Source: an uncultured Oscillospiraceae bacterium (GTDB taxonomy: Bacteria; Bacillota; Clostridia; Oscillospirales; Acutalibacteraceae). Taken from it: 64,000 nt of DNA. The notes below the pieces were generated by a model. The model did not search any database. It was not told the DNA's origin and saw only the letters and a program-made list of their open reading frames with translations. The position numbers were made by a program, and so were the translations under genes. The stretch is taken from positions 31,508 through 95,507 of the forward strand of contig CAUGOD010000007.1 of assembly GCA_959601025.1 (NCBI GenBank), in the 5' to 3' direction. Shown one piece after another: positions 7,087-16,200 of this stretch (position 1 is the stretch's first letter; every line of letters begins with the position of its first letter).

Positions 7087-8148
7087 ATGAAGAAAATTCA
7101 GATAGCGGTAATCGGCTGCGGAACCATCGCCAACGCCGCGCATATTCCGGCGTACATGAAGAACGAGAAGGCGGAAATCCGGTATTTCTGTGACATCCTT
7201 CTCGAGCGGGCCGAGGCGGCCGTGGAAAAATACGGCTGTGGGAAAGCAGTGACCGATTACCGCGAGGTTCTGAAGGATCCGGAAGTGGAGGCGGTATCCG
7301 TCTGTACCCCGAATAACGTCCATGCCCCGATCGCGATCGACTGTCTGCGCGCCGGAAAGCATGTGCTCTGCGAGAAGCCGGCCGCCCGAACCTATCCGGA
7401 GGCGCTGGAAATGCAGAAGGCGCAGCATGAGACAGGGAAAATCCTGAACATTGGCGTGGTGAATCGCTTCAACGACAGCGTAAATCTGATTAAAAAGATG
7501 ATCGACGACGGCAAGCTCGGCGACATCCATCATGTGTATGTCAGTTTCCGTGAGCACCGCTCTATTCCGGGGCTGGGCGGCGCGTTTACCACCAAGGCCA
7601 TTGCGGGCGGCGGCGCGCTGATCGACTGGGGCGTGCATTTCCTGGACATCGTGATGTACTGCTGCGGCGATCCCACGCCGATAACCGTGACCGGCGAAAC
7701 CTTCTGCAAGCTGGGCCGGGATATGGAAAACTATGCGTATAAGGACATGTGGGCAGGCCCGCCGAAGTTCGACGGCACCTACGATGTGGATGACTCGGTG
7801 ACCGGCATGATCCGCACCACCGGCCCGGTCATTACCTTCAACGGCGCATGGGCGCAGAACATCGGCGAGCGGGAAATGTTTATTGACTTTATGGGGGACA
7901 AGGCAGGCATCCGTCTTCAGTACGGGGCGGATTTCACCGTCTACACCGCCGAGCATGGCGCGTTGGAGCAGTATACGCCGGAGTTCCGGACCCGCAACCA
8001 CTTTGAAAACGAGATCAACGCTTTCCTGGACTGCATTGAATCCGGCGAAAAGCTGCCGTCCCATATCGACACCGTAGTCATCACCGCCAAAATGATGCAG
8101 GCGATTTACGATTCGGCGGATCAGCATCGTGAGATCACGTTGGCCTGA
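7087..8148 (+). CDS. Gfo/Idh/MocA-family NAD(P)-dependent oxidoreductase
   Basis: 353 residues; probably oxidises a sugar or inositol-like hydroxyl in the cytoplasm. The Rossmann signature VIGCGTIANAAHIPAY is at residues 7-22, the family motif CEKPAAR near 97, and a C-terminal substrate domain with GGGALIDWGVHFLDI (the usual Asp/His-containing helix) around 177-191. The frame is open to 6916, but ATG 7087 has GAAAGGAAGG before it and begins directly with the Rossmann strand. It is the first gene after the strong promoter and 19 bp ahead of a second, shorter dehydrogenase-like gene, so the two probably act on the same compound. Substrate unknown. Confidence 0.88.
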   Translation: MKKIQIAVIGCGTIANAAHIPAYMKNEKAEIRYFCDILLERAEAAVEKYGCGKAVTDYREVLKDPEVEAVSVCTPNNVHAPIAIDCLRAGKHVLCEKPAARTYPEALEMQKAQHETGKILNIGVVNRFNDSVNLIKKMIDDGKLGDIHHVYVSFREHRSIPGLGGAFTTKAIAGGGALIDWGVHFLDIVMYCCGDPTPITVTGETFCKLGRDMENYAYKDMWAGPPKFDGTYDVDDSVTGMIRTTGPVITFNGAWAQNIGEREMFIDFMGDKAGIRLQYGADFTVYTAEHGALEQYTPEFRTRNHFENEINAFLDCIESGEKLPSHIDTVVITAKMMQAIYDSADQHREITLA

Positions 8149-8167
8149 GAGGGGAGGGGATACCGCC

Positions 8168-9010
8168 ATGAAAAAGAAAACCATCGGTTTCATTGATTAT
8201 TATCTGGACGAGTGGCACGCCAACAATTATCCCGCGCTTATCCGGGAGGCCTCCGGCGGAGAGCTGGAAGTCGCCTGGGCCTACGGCATGATCGACAGCC
8301 CGCTGCCCGGCGGGATGACGACCGACCAGTGGTGTGAAAAATACGGCATTTCCCGCTGCAGCACCATCGAGGAGCTGATTGAAAAGAGCGACTGCCTCTT
8401 GGTGCTGTCCCCCGACAACTGTGAGATGCACGAGCAGCTATGCCAGCTTCCCCTGCGTTCCGGCAAGCTGACCTATGTGGACAAAACCTTCGCGCCGGAC
8501 AAGGAAACCGCCGAACGGCTCTTTGCGCTGGCGGAGGAATACGGCACCCCCTGTTATTCCACTTCCGCCCTCCGTTTTGCATCGGAATACGCAGAAGTGG
8601 ACCCGGCGGAGGTCACGGCGATCAACTGCTGGGGGCCGAACGATTTCAATACCTACTCCATCCATCAGTTGGAGCCGCTGATGATGCTGATGAAGGCCGA
8701 GCCGGATCGGGTCATGTGGCTGGACGGCGATCAGTGGATGATGCTTGCCATTCATTTCCGGGATGGACGCTCCGCCACGGTTTCCTGCTTCGGTACCGGT
8801 TCCGCGTTTGTGACCAACGTTGCCGGCCGGGAAAAAAGCCGGATGATTCAGGTGCAGTCGGATTTCTTCCGCGCATTTATTGAAGAGCTCTGCCGCTTCT
8901 ACCGCACCGGCGAGGTGCGGGTGCCTCACGAGGACACGGTGTCCATTATGGCGGTGCGTGGCGCCGGCCTGAAGGCGCAGCAGACACCCGGAGTATGGGT
9001 GGAGATTTAG
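8168..9010 (+). CDS. Short Gfo/Idh-like oxidoreductase homolog
   Basis: 280 residues. The fold resembles Gfo/Idh/MocA proteins, with VDKTFAPDKETAERLFALA where the usual EKP motif lies (about residues 99-117) and a C-terminal beta domain (ISIMAVRGAGL-like end), but the N-terminal glycine-rich Rossmann loop is replaced by IGFIDYYLDEWHANNYP, which lacks GxGxxG. Nucleotide binding may thus be altered or absent, and it could be a partner or structural subunit of the dehydrogenase encoded 19 bp upstream. ATG 8168 follows GAGGGGAGGGG. A hairpin terminator lies downstream at 9143. Confidence 0.75.
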   Translation: MKKKTIGFIDYYLDEWHANNYPALIREASGGELEVAWAYGMIDSPLPGGMTTDQWCEKYGISRCSTIEELIEKSDCLLVLSPDNCEMHEQLCQLPLRSGKLTYVDKTFAPDKETAERLFALAEEYGTPCYSTSALRFASEYAEVDPAEVTAINCWGPNDFNTYSIHQLEPLMMLMKAEPDRVMWLDGDQWMMLAIHFRDGRSATVSCFGTGSAFVTNVAGREKSRMIQVQSDFFRAFIEELCRFYRTGEVRVPHEDTVSIMAVRGAGLKAQQTPGVWVEI

Positions 9011-9142
9011 CAGAAATTTTCTTTGCCGCCCGAAATGCCGGATGCTGAACAGGAGGGCGCAACCGTTCCAAAGCTGCTGTGCAATGCGTCTGAATTTGTT
9101 GTTTTTTGTTTTTTTAGGTCCTCAAAATCGAACAGTCTGAAA

Positions 9143-9195
9143 GCGTTCTTGATCAATGGAGATGAAGATATCCGGCGATTGAGAACGCTATTTTT
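9143..9195 (+). terminator. Probable terminator of the two-gene oxidoreductase unit
   Basis: GCGTTCTTGATC (9143-9154) pairs, with two mismatches, with GATTGAGAACGC (9177-9188), followed by TATTTTTA. Confidence 0.5.
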
Positions 9196-9561
9196 ATGCA
9201 ATATATCTCATTAAATTTATAAAATCCTAAAATATTTTCTTCCTGCTTTTTGGTAAGTATAAGGATATGAGGAAGACAGGGACAGTTGTTTGGGTGAAAA
9301 ACAGCAGATTTCGACACTCATGTGAGCATGTAGGAGAACGATTTTCAAAAAGAGAACGTTTATAATGTAGAAGAAAGATACTGAAGCGTGTGGGCTATTT
9401 GACTGTGATTTGGGTGAATTTCACGAATTATTTCGCACAAAAACAAAACTCAGACAGACCATTTTGATTTATTGGATTCCAGAGCAGGGGATCCTCCGGG
9501 TTCACCGGGGGAGACCATTGCAAGAAAAATGAGTCCATATTTGCGGCGGAGGGATCATGCC
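9196..9561 (+). promoter_or_regulatory. Intergenic regulatory region with perfect TATAAT
   Basis: No gene. A TATAAT lies at 9361-9366 with no good -35 box 16-18 bp ahead, which suggests activator dependence, for instance on the AraC protein encoded at 10565. The heptamer GAGAACG recurs at 9181, 9335 and 9352; the last two are 17 bp apart and directly upstream of the -10. Confidence 0.5.
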
Positions 9562-10512
9562 ATGCTGAACCGAAGAGGCGTTGTAATCTTCCCGGAGGAA
9601 TTCAACCGGGAGTGGGAAAACCGAATTTATGCTGCCGGGCTGAATGTCCTTGGCCTTCATCCGGACCCCAAGGGCCGTCCTGCCGCCGAGGTAATGGAGG
9701 CTTTCCTGACAGAAGAGAACCGCGCGGCTCTGGCCCGACTGGAGGCGCACGGTGTCACGGTGGAGTGGGAGGCGCACGCCATGTCCTGGCTGCTGCCCCG
9801 GGAGCTGTTCGCCGGGCATCCGGACTGGTTCCGTATGAACAGGGAGGGGGAGCGAACCGCCGATTACAATCTCTGCGCTTCGAATGAGGAAGGACTGGAG
9901 GAAATTTCCCGTCGTGCGGCAGAGATTGCCGGGATTTTCCAGCCCCGGAGCAACCGCTATTATTTCTGGCTGGACGATGTGGCCGATTCTGCCTGTTATT
10001 GCCCGCATTGCCAGAAATTGACCCATGCAGACCAGGCGTTAAAAGCCTATAATGCCATTATACGTGGTATACGCCGAACCAATCCTGCCGCCACTCAATG
10101 TTATCTGGCCTACCATGATACCAACGAGCTTCCGCAGCAGGTCAGGCCGGAACCTGGTCTTTTCCTGGAATATGCGCCGATGGACAGGGATTTTGACAAG
10201 GGGATCGCGGACGAATCCAGTGAAAAGAACCGCAGGGAGAACCGGCATCTGTCGGAACTGCTTTCGTTCTTTGGAACGGAAGGCGCGCAGGTCCTCGATT
10301 ATTGGCTGGATAATTCCCTGTTTTCCGGCTGGAAAAAGCCGCCGAAGCCCTTCCATCTGTACCGGGAAACCGTGGAAGAGGACGTCCGGTATTATCGCGG
10401 GCTGGGGATCGACAGCATCACCACTTTTGCCTGCTATCTTGGCTCGGAATATACCGCTCTGTATTCTGAACCGATGGAAATCGAAGAATATGGCCGCCTT
10501 CTCCGCGGGTAG
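9562..10512 (+). CDS. DUF4838-like protein, short cytoplasmic form
   Basis: 316 residues, no signal peptide. The central part carries YFWLDDVADSACYCPHCQK (about 136-154) followed by LKAYNAIIRGIRRTNPAAT and CYLAYHDT, which match in order the DG(x)nCECxxC ... FANKIARLVGKRFPN ... LAYF segments of the two longer DUF4838 proteins at 27926 and 29716. DUF4838 proteins are probable TIM-barrel glycosidase-like enzymes with no established reaction; this one lacks the GH67-type N-terminal domain. ATG 9562 has GGAGGG 8 nt upstream; an open extension to 9472 has no ribosome site. It is followed by the AraC regulator 52 bp downstream. Confidence 0.7.
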   Translation: MLNRRGVVIFPEEFNREWENRIYAAGLNVLGLHPDPKGRPAAEVMEAFLTEENRAALARLEAHGVTVEWEAHAMSWLLPRELFAGHPDWFRMNREGERTADYNLCASNEEGLEEISRRAAEIAGIFQPRSNRYYFWLDDVADSACYCPHCQKLTHADQALKAYNAIIRGIRRTNPAATQCYLAYHDTNELPQQVRPEPGLFLEYAPMDRDFDKGIADESSEKNRRENRHLSELLSFFGTEGAQVLDYWLDNSLFSGWKKPPKPFHLYRETVEEDVRYYRGLGIDSITTFACYLGSEYTALYSEPMEIEEYGRLLRG

Positions 10513-10564
10513 CGCGGCGGTAAGGATGGCGGTCGGCGACTGGCATGGAAAGGAGCGTAAAGCC

Positions 10565-11485
10565 ATGCTGAAAAGCGGTTACGGCGGCCGTCTGTTTGAA
10601 TTTGAGAATACGTATTTTTATCATCCGGAGCCGATGGATTTCGTGAAGGTCTGGCAGATCGGAGAGCTGAGCACCGAACCCGGCTACGAAATGCCTACCC
10701 ATCTCCAGATTTGCCATGAGATCAGCTATATCGTTTCCGGTAAAGGAGTGTTTTACAGCGGGAGTACCGCTCTGCCGGTCCAGCCGGGAGACATCCACGT
10801 TGTTCCGAAGGGGAAAACCCATCGCTTTGTGGCCGATCCCGATCAGAACCTCCGCTTCGCCTATGTCGGGTTCGAATTCGGCGATGAGCTGGCGGAGGAG
10901 CTGAAGCCTCTGGCCGAAATTTTTGCGAATCCTCCCTCGTTTCTGGTGCGGGATCTGGGAGAAGTGCGGATGCTCGTTTACATGCTGATCAACGAGATGT
11001 ATTCCAAACCGGTCTATAACCGCATGATGGTGGAATGCTACATAAAGCAGATTCTGGTGCAGGTTTACCGTCTGCTGATTTCGGCTAAATCGGAGATGTT
11101 CCTGCCTGAGCAGAGTAAAAAGATGATCGGTCAGTCGGTGTATTCGGTGGTTCGGTATATCGATAACAATATTTACGATATCACCAGTATTCAGGGAATC
11201 GCGGAAGCCCTCGGTTACAGCCACAGCCACCTTTCCCATATGTTTAAGGATAAAATGGGGATCACCTTGCAGACCTATGTCAGTATGAAGAAGATTGAGG
11301 CCAGCCTGGATCTTCTGAAATATAAGAAATCCTCGATTGCGCAGATCGCAATGTCCCTCAACTATGAATCCGCCCAGTCTTTCAGCAAGGTGTTCCGAAA
11401 GATCATGGGCTGTTCCCCGACGGAGTATCAGAAGCAGTATGAACAGGAAAAGAAAGGCGGCGATCCGGTTGGTAAGCTGGTTTAA
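10565..11485 (+). CDS. AraC-family transcriptional regulator
   Basis: 306 residues. The N-terminal half is a cupin-like sensor (HEISYIVSGKGVFYSG ... PGDIHVVPKGKTHRF, about residues 52-90). The C-terminal 100 residues hold two AraC helix-turn-helix motifs: IQGIAEALGYSHSHLSHMF and IAQIAMSLNYESAQSFSKVF, then CSPTEYQKQ. It most likely binds a sugar from the imported glycan and activates the transporter operon that begins inside its own 3' end. ATG 10565 follows GGAAAGGAG. The 3' end overlaps the next gene by 47 bp, so the regulator and the first solute-binding protein are translationally linked. Confidence 0.92.
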   Translation: MLKSGYGGRLFEFENTYFYHPEPMDFVKVWQIGELSTEPGYEMPTHLQICHEISYIVSGKGVFYSGSTALPVQPGDIHVVPKGKTHRFVADPDQNLRFAYVGFEFGDELAEELKPLAEIFANPPSFLVRDLGEVRMLVYMLINEMYSKPVYNRMMVECYIKQILVQVYRLLISAKSEMFLPEQSKKMIGQSVYSVVRYIDNNIYDITSIQGIAEALGYSHSHLSHMFKDKMGITLQTYVSMKKIEASLDLLKYKKSSIAQIAMSLNYESAQSFSKVFRKIMGCSPTEYQKQYEQEKKGGDPVGKLV

Positions 11486-14351
11486 ACGAATTGTCTGCGG
11501 ATTGACCGCGCTGCTGTTAACCGGCTCCGCTCTTCCAGCCGGTGCTCTCGCCGAGGACGTCGGCGCGCCTTCCGCTGAAGCGGAGCCCGTCGTATCGGAG
11601 GACGATACCTATTTTCCTTATTATGACCGCTACGCCTCGACGCCGTACGGCGCGGAGCCCATCGTGCTGGAGACGGCGGCCGCTGCGCTGTCTAACGGCG
11701 CGGAGACGGAGAACGGTCACCAGGGGGAGAAATCCTCCCTCCGGCTTCCGGCTGGCGGGGAAGTCTCCTGGACCTTTTCGATCCCCGCCGACGCCCGGTA
11801 TATCCTGAAAATCACCTATGTCGGCGAGGAAGAAAACCGCAAGGACGGGTCGGTCAGTCTCCGGCTGGACGGCAGCCTGCCTTTTAAGGAAAGCGGCGCG
11901 GTCACCCTGACCCGGTTGTGGAAGGACGCGACCGAAATCCTTCAGGATTCCGTGGGAAACGACCGGATTCCGAAACAGGAGCAGGTACTGGTGTGGAATA
12001 CGGTTGCTCTGCAGGATTTTTCCCTCTTCACCGACCGGCCTTTGGCGTATTGCCTTTCCGCCGGAGAACACACGATCGTCCTGAAGAACGAGGGGGAGAC
12101 GCTGCACGTCGCCCGGTTGGAGCTGACCGCGCCGGAAACGGTTCCTACCGACGAGGAAACCCGCGCCGCCTATGAAAAGGCGGGCTATGCGGAATCAAGC
12201 GGCTATAGGCAGAAGATTCAGGCGGAGCATACCGCCCTGAAATCCAGCCAGTCGATCTATCCTACTTACGACCGCAACAGTCCGGCTACCGAGCCGTACG
12301 ACGTAGCAAAGATCAAGCGGAACACCCTTGGCAAGGACAACTGGTCTGATCCGGGTTCATGGGTCACCTACACGGTAGAGGATATCCCAGAGGACGGCTT
12401 GTATTACCTCACGCTGAAATACCGACAGAATATGCAGTCCGGAATGTCTACTTTCCGTACGATCACCGTCAACGGCAAGACGCCGAGCGCGTCGTTTGAA
12501 AACGTGGCCTTTCCCTACGGCGTGGATTGGGAAAACAAAACCATTGTTGACGAAAACGGCAACCCCTGTCCGATCTATCTGGAAAAGGGTACGAACGAAA
12601 TCCGTTTCCAGGCGACGGTCGGCATGTGGGCGGATGTTCTGCGGACGGTGGAGGAATCCAACCGCCGGCTGAACGAGATGTACATACAGATGGTCATGGT
12701 GACCGGCACCTCGCCGGATAAATACCGGGACTACAACCTGGAAAAGGAAATTCCCGACCTGATCTCCTGCTTTACGGAGGAGAAGGATACGCTCGCTGCG
12801 GCGGCGGATGAGTTCGACCGCCTGAACGGGAGCAAATCCACCCAGGCCGAAACCGTACGCCGCGCAGTGACGCAGCTGGAAAGCATGCTGGAAAAGCCCA
12901 AGACTATCCCGCAGCGAATCTCCAATTTCCGGGATACCATCAGCAGCCTATCCTCCTGGGTTTACGACAACATGGAGCAGTCGCTGGAGCTGGATTATAT
13001 CCTGATCCATTCGGCGGATGCGGAGATTCCTTCGGCCCGTGCGGGGTTTCTGGCCGGCGTCCGCCATCTCTTCCGCTCCTTTATCGCCTCCTTTACACAG
13101 GATTACAATTCCATGGGCAATACGGAAGGGACGGGCGAATCCATCACCGTCTGGCTGAACAGCGGTCGTGACCAGGGCCAGATCATGAAGGACATGATCA
13201 CCGACGACTTTACGGCGGAAACTGGCATTTCGGTCAAGCTGAGCCTTGTCCAAGCGGGCTTCATCGAGGCGACCCTCGCGGGAACCGGTCCGGATGTGGC
13301 GGTCGGCATTGCCCGCGGTCAGCCCGTTAATCTGGCCTGCCGCGACGCGCTGGCCGATCTGAGCGGATTTGACACCTTCAGCGAGGTGGTTGGCCGTTTC
13401 GGCAAAACCGCGACCGTGCCCTATCAGTACAACGGGGGAACCTATGCCATTCCCAACACCCAGACCTTTTTCATGATGTTCTACCGTACCGATATTCTTG
13501 AGCGGCTGGGGATGTCCCTGCCGCAGACCTGGACAGAGCTGCTCCAGCTTGTTCCCCGCCTTCAGAAGAACCACATGCAGGTGGGGCTGCCTTACAGCGT
13601 GATTTCCGCGGCCCTCGCGGTGGATAGCGGAATGGGCGCCAAGGATATGTTCTCCCTCCTGCTTTTGCAGAACGGCGGAAACTTTTATACCGAAGACGCT
13701 ACCAAGACCACGCTGGACAGCGAAGCGGCGATGGACGCTTTCAACCAGTGGTGCGAATTCTATAATCAGTATGGCTTTGATCTGGTTTATGACTTTTACA
13801 CCCGCTTCCGCAACGGGGAAATGCCGATCGCTATCGCCAGCTTTGACCAGTACAATACCCTGATGGCCGGCGCGCCCGAAATTCGTGGACAGTGGGGAGT
13901 CGCGCCGATCCCGGGGACGCTCAGGGAAGACGGCGATATCGACCGCTCAGTGGGCGGCGCCGGCACCTCCGTCGTGATGTTTGAGGCGGCGGAAAACAAG
14001 GAAGCCTGCTGGGACTTTATCGACTGGTGGACCAAGGCGGATACCCAGGAAACCTATAACGTCAGCATTGAGAACGTAATGGGCCCGGCCGGCCGGAACG
14101 CCACCGCCAATCTGGAGGCTTTTTCCCGCCTTTCCTGGTCCGACGAGGAACTCGCGGCGCTGAACGAGCAGCGGGGCTATGTCCAGGAGCTGCGGGAGAT
14201 TCCCGGAAGCTATTTTGTATCCCGCTGTCTGGATAACGCATTCCGCGCGGTATTGTTCGACGGAAAAAACGCCCGCGAGGAATTTGAACGCGAAAACGCG
14301 AACATCAACCGTGAGATTACCCGAAAGCGCAACGAACTGGGACTGAATTGA
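11439..14351 (+). CDS. Extracellular solute-binding protein with large N-terminal galactose-binding-like region
   Basis: 970 residues, more than twice the usual family-1 solute-binding protein. A signal sequence (CGLTALLLTGSALPAGALAE) is near residues 18-38. Residues about 50-430 form two beta-rich segments resembling carbohydrate-binding modules (WTFSIPADARYILKITYVG and WVTYTVEDIPEDGLYYLTL). After a helical linker, residues about 590-970 are the transport domain: ITVWLNSGRDQGQIMKDMI, GPDVAVGIARGQPVNLA, YAIPNTQTFFMMFYRTDIL, and NKEACWDFIDWWT. No lipobox Cys is seen. The start at 11439 overlaps the regulator gene and has only a distant GGAG. Two permease genes follow at 16 and 15 bp. It probably captures a polysaccharide or oligosaccharide. 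Confidence 0.88.
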   Translation: MNRKRKAAIRLVSWFKRIVCGLTALLLTGSALPAGALAEDVGAPSAEAEPVVSEDDTYFPYYDRYASTPYGAEPIVLETAAAALSNGAETENGHQGEKSSLRLPAGGEVSWTFSIPADARYILKITYVGEEENRKDGSVSLRLDGSLPFKESGAVTLTRLWKDATEILQDSVGNDRIPKQEQVLVWNTVALQDFSLFTDRPLAYCLSAGEHTIVLKNEGETLHVARLELTAPETVPTDEETRAAYEKAGYAESSGYRQKIQAEHTALKSSQSIYPTYDRNSPATEPYDVAKIKRNTLGKDNWSDPGSWVTYTVEDIPEDGLYYLTLKYRQNMQSGMSTFRTITVNGKTPSASFENVAFPYGVDWENKTIVDENGNPCPIYLEKGTNEIRFQATVGMWADVLRTVEESNRRLNEMYIQMVMVTGTSPDKYRDYNLEKEIPDLISCFTEEKDTLAAAADEFDRLNGSKSTQAETVRRAVTQLESMLEKPKTIPQRISNFRDTISSLSSWVYDNMEQSLELDYILIHSADAEIPSARAGFLAGVRHLFRSFIASFTQDYNSMGNTEGTGESITVWLNSGRDQGQIMKDMITDDFTAETGISVKLSLVQAGFIEATLAGTGPDVAVGIARGQPVNLACRDALADLSGFDTFSEVVGRFGKTATVPYQYNGGTYAIPNTQTFFMMFYRTDILERLGMSLPQTWTELLQLVPRLQKNHMQVGLPYSVISAALAVDSGMGAKDMFSLLLLQNGGNFYTEDATKTTLDSEAAMDAFNQWCEFYNQYGFDLVYDFYTRFRNGEMPIAIASFDQYNTLMAGAPEIRGQWGVAPIPGTLREDGDIDRSVGGAGTSVVMFEAAENKEACWDFIDWWTKADTQETYNVSIENVMGPAGRNATANLEAFSRLSWSDEELAALNEQRGYVQELREIPGSYFVSRCLDNAFRAVLFDGKNAREEFERENANINREITRKRNELGLN

Positions 14352-14367
14352 CGAAAGGAAGGGCGCA

Positions 14368-15303
14368 GTGTTGAAAAAAACCTCTGCCGTCGGCCAGCTG
14401 CCGAACAAACACGGGCTCCTTTACCGGATGGGACAGTACAAGGAAAGTTACCTGCTGATCACCCCTTTTATGCTGCTTTTCCTGATTTTCACCGTCATTC
14501 CGGTCCTGGCGTCCATCGTACTGAGCTTTACCAGCTTCAATATGCTGTCCATGCCCCGTTTCGTCGGCTTTCAGAACTATGAACGGATGCTGCTGGACGA
14601 TTCCATTTTCTTTATCGTAGTAAAAAACACCTTTGTGTTCGCCTTCCTGACCGGGCCGCTGAGCTATATTCTCTCCTTTATCTTTGCCTGGCTGATCAAT
14701 GAAACCGGACGGTATATGCGAACCTTTCTCACGCTGGTATTTTATCTGCCGGTTCTATCGGGAAACGTGTACTTTATCTGGGCGTTTCTGTTCAGCAGCG
14801 ACTCCTACGGCGTGATCAACGGCGTGCTGATGTCGCTGGGCGTTTTGCAGGAGCCGGTTGAATGGCTGATCAACCAGAACACCATTATGGCGGTTCTGAT
14901 CGTCGTGCAGCTGTGGATGAGCCTGGGCACCGGGTTTCTGACCTTTGTCGCCGGCTTTCAGGGGATGGACAAGAGCCTGTTCGAGGCCGGAGCCATCGAC
15001 GGCATCCGAAACCGCTGGCAGGAGCTGTTTTACATCACCATCCCTTCCATGGCGCCGCAGCTGATGTTCAGCGCCGTTATGCAGATCGGCGCTTCCTTCG
15101 GGGTGAGCGCGGTCATCCAGTATCTGGCCGGTTTCCCCACCACGCAGTACAGCGCGGATACGATCGTTACCTATATTGCGGACGTCGGCACCACCCGTTT
15201 TGAAATGGGGTACGCAACTACTCTGGCCGTGTTCCTGTTTGTTTTGATGATTATTACCAACGCCGTGATTTCCCGGCTGATTGGCCGTTTCAGCACCGAT
15301 TGA
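14368..15303 (+). CDS. Sugar ABC transporter permease (MalF type), importer 1
   Basis: 311 residues with six hydrophobic segments; forms the membrane channel with the next gene. The EAA loop that contacts the ATPase is visible as EAGAIDGIRNRWQELFYITIP at about residues 206-226. GTG 14368 has GAAAGGAAGGG upstream; a TTG directly after is an alternative. Sixteen bp from the solute-binding protein and 15 bp from the second permease, in one operon. No ATP-binding gene is present in the locus. Confidence 0.93.
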   Translation: MLKKTSAVGQLPNKHGLLYRMGQYKESYLLITPFMLLFLIFTVIPVLASIVLSFTSFNMLSMPRFVGFQNYERMLLDDSIFFIVVKNTFVFAFLTGPLSYILSFIFAWLINETGRYMRTFLTLVFYLPVLSGNVYFIWAFLFSSDSYGVINGVLMSLGVLQEPVEWLINQNTIMAVLIVVQLWMSLGTGFLTFVAGFQGMDKSLFEAGAIDGIRNRWQELFYITIPSMAPQLMFSAVMQIGASFGVSAVIQYLAGFPTTQYSADTIVTYIADVGTTRFEMGYATTLAVFLFVLMIITNAVISRLIGRFSTD

Positions 15304-15318
15304 GGAAGGAGGAGCCAC

Positions 15319-16176
15319 ATGTCCGCCGGAATTTTCAAGCCCAATGTCAGCCGATCGGTATTCGGCAACGTGATGGTATTCCTGTTCCTGCTGGTTTTCG
15401 GCGTCTTTTTTGCATTCCCGGTTGTGTATGCGATTATCACCGCCTTCAAACCCATGAACGAGATTCTCATCTTCCCCCCGCGTTTCTTTGTCCGCCATCC
15501 CACCGTGAACAATTTCGTTGAGCTGAGCTACATGGCGGACAGTTTCTGGGTGCCGCTGATCCGCTACATCTTCAACAGCGTTTTCGTCAGCGTACTCGGC
15601 ACGGTGGGCCACCTGCTTCTGTCGAGCATGGCGGCCTATCCTCTCGCCCGGCATCCCTTTCCAGGCCATCACTGGATCAAGCAGGTCGTGGTTCTTTCCC
15701 TGCTGTTCACCGCGTCGGTGACCTACCTGCCCCAGTATGTGGTGATGTCCCAGCTCAAGCTGATCAACACCTACGGCGCGCTCATTCTCCCGGCGCTTCA
15801 GTCCTCCCTCGGTTTGTACCTGATGATGAATTTCATGGGCACTATCCCCGAGGAGATGCTGGAAGCCGCCCGGATCGACGGAGCGAGGGAAGCCACGATC
15901 TATTGGCGGATCGTCATGCCGAACGTCAAGCCCGCCTGGCTGACGCTGATCATCTTTTCCTTCCAGGGACTGTGGAACAGTACGGGAGGTTCGCTGGTTT
16001 ACAGCGAAGAGCTGAAGGTGCTGCCCGCCATTATGGCTCAGATCACCGCCGGCGGTATTGCCCGGGCGGGGGTCAGTTCGGCGGCGGCGCTGATCATGAT
16101 GCTTCCGCCCGTACTGATCTTCATTCTGTCACAGAAGAGCGTTATCCAAACGATGAGCACCTCCGGGCTCAAGTAA
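15319..16176 (+). CDS. Carbohydrate ABC transporter permease (MalG type), importer 1
   Basis: 285 residues, six hydrophobic segments. The N-terminal FPVVYAIITAFKPMNEI and the EAA-loop motif EAARIDGAREATIYWRIVMP (about residues 180-199) are diagnostic of the second sugar permease subunit. ATG 15319 follows GGAAGGAGG. It pairs with the permease 15 bp upstream; the next gene, 24 bp downstream, is a non-transport membrane protein, so accessory factors are built into the operon. Confidence 0.93.
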   Translation: MSAGIFKPNVSRSVFGNVMVFLFLLVFGVFFAFPVVYAIITAFKPMNEILIFPPRFFVRHPTVNNFVELSYMADSFWVPLIRYIFNSVFVSVLGTVGHLLLSSMAAYPLARHPFPGHHWIKQVVVLSLLFTASVTYLPQYVVMSQLKLINTYGALILPALQSSLGLYLMMNFMGTIPEEMLEAARIDGAREATIYWRIVMPNVKPAWLTLIIFSFQGLWNSTGGSLVYSEELKVLPAIMAQITAGGIARAGVSSAAALIMMLPPVLIFILSQKSVIQTMSTSGLK

Positions 16177-16200
16177 GCACCGCCGAAAGGAGAGCAGGGC

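Noticed and set aside
10052..10564. 171-residue N-terminal extension of the AraC regulator
   Set aside because: It is the shadow of the DUF4838-like gene in another frame; the regulator starts at 10565.
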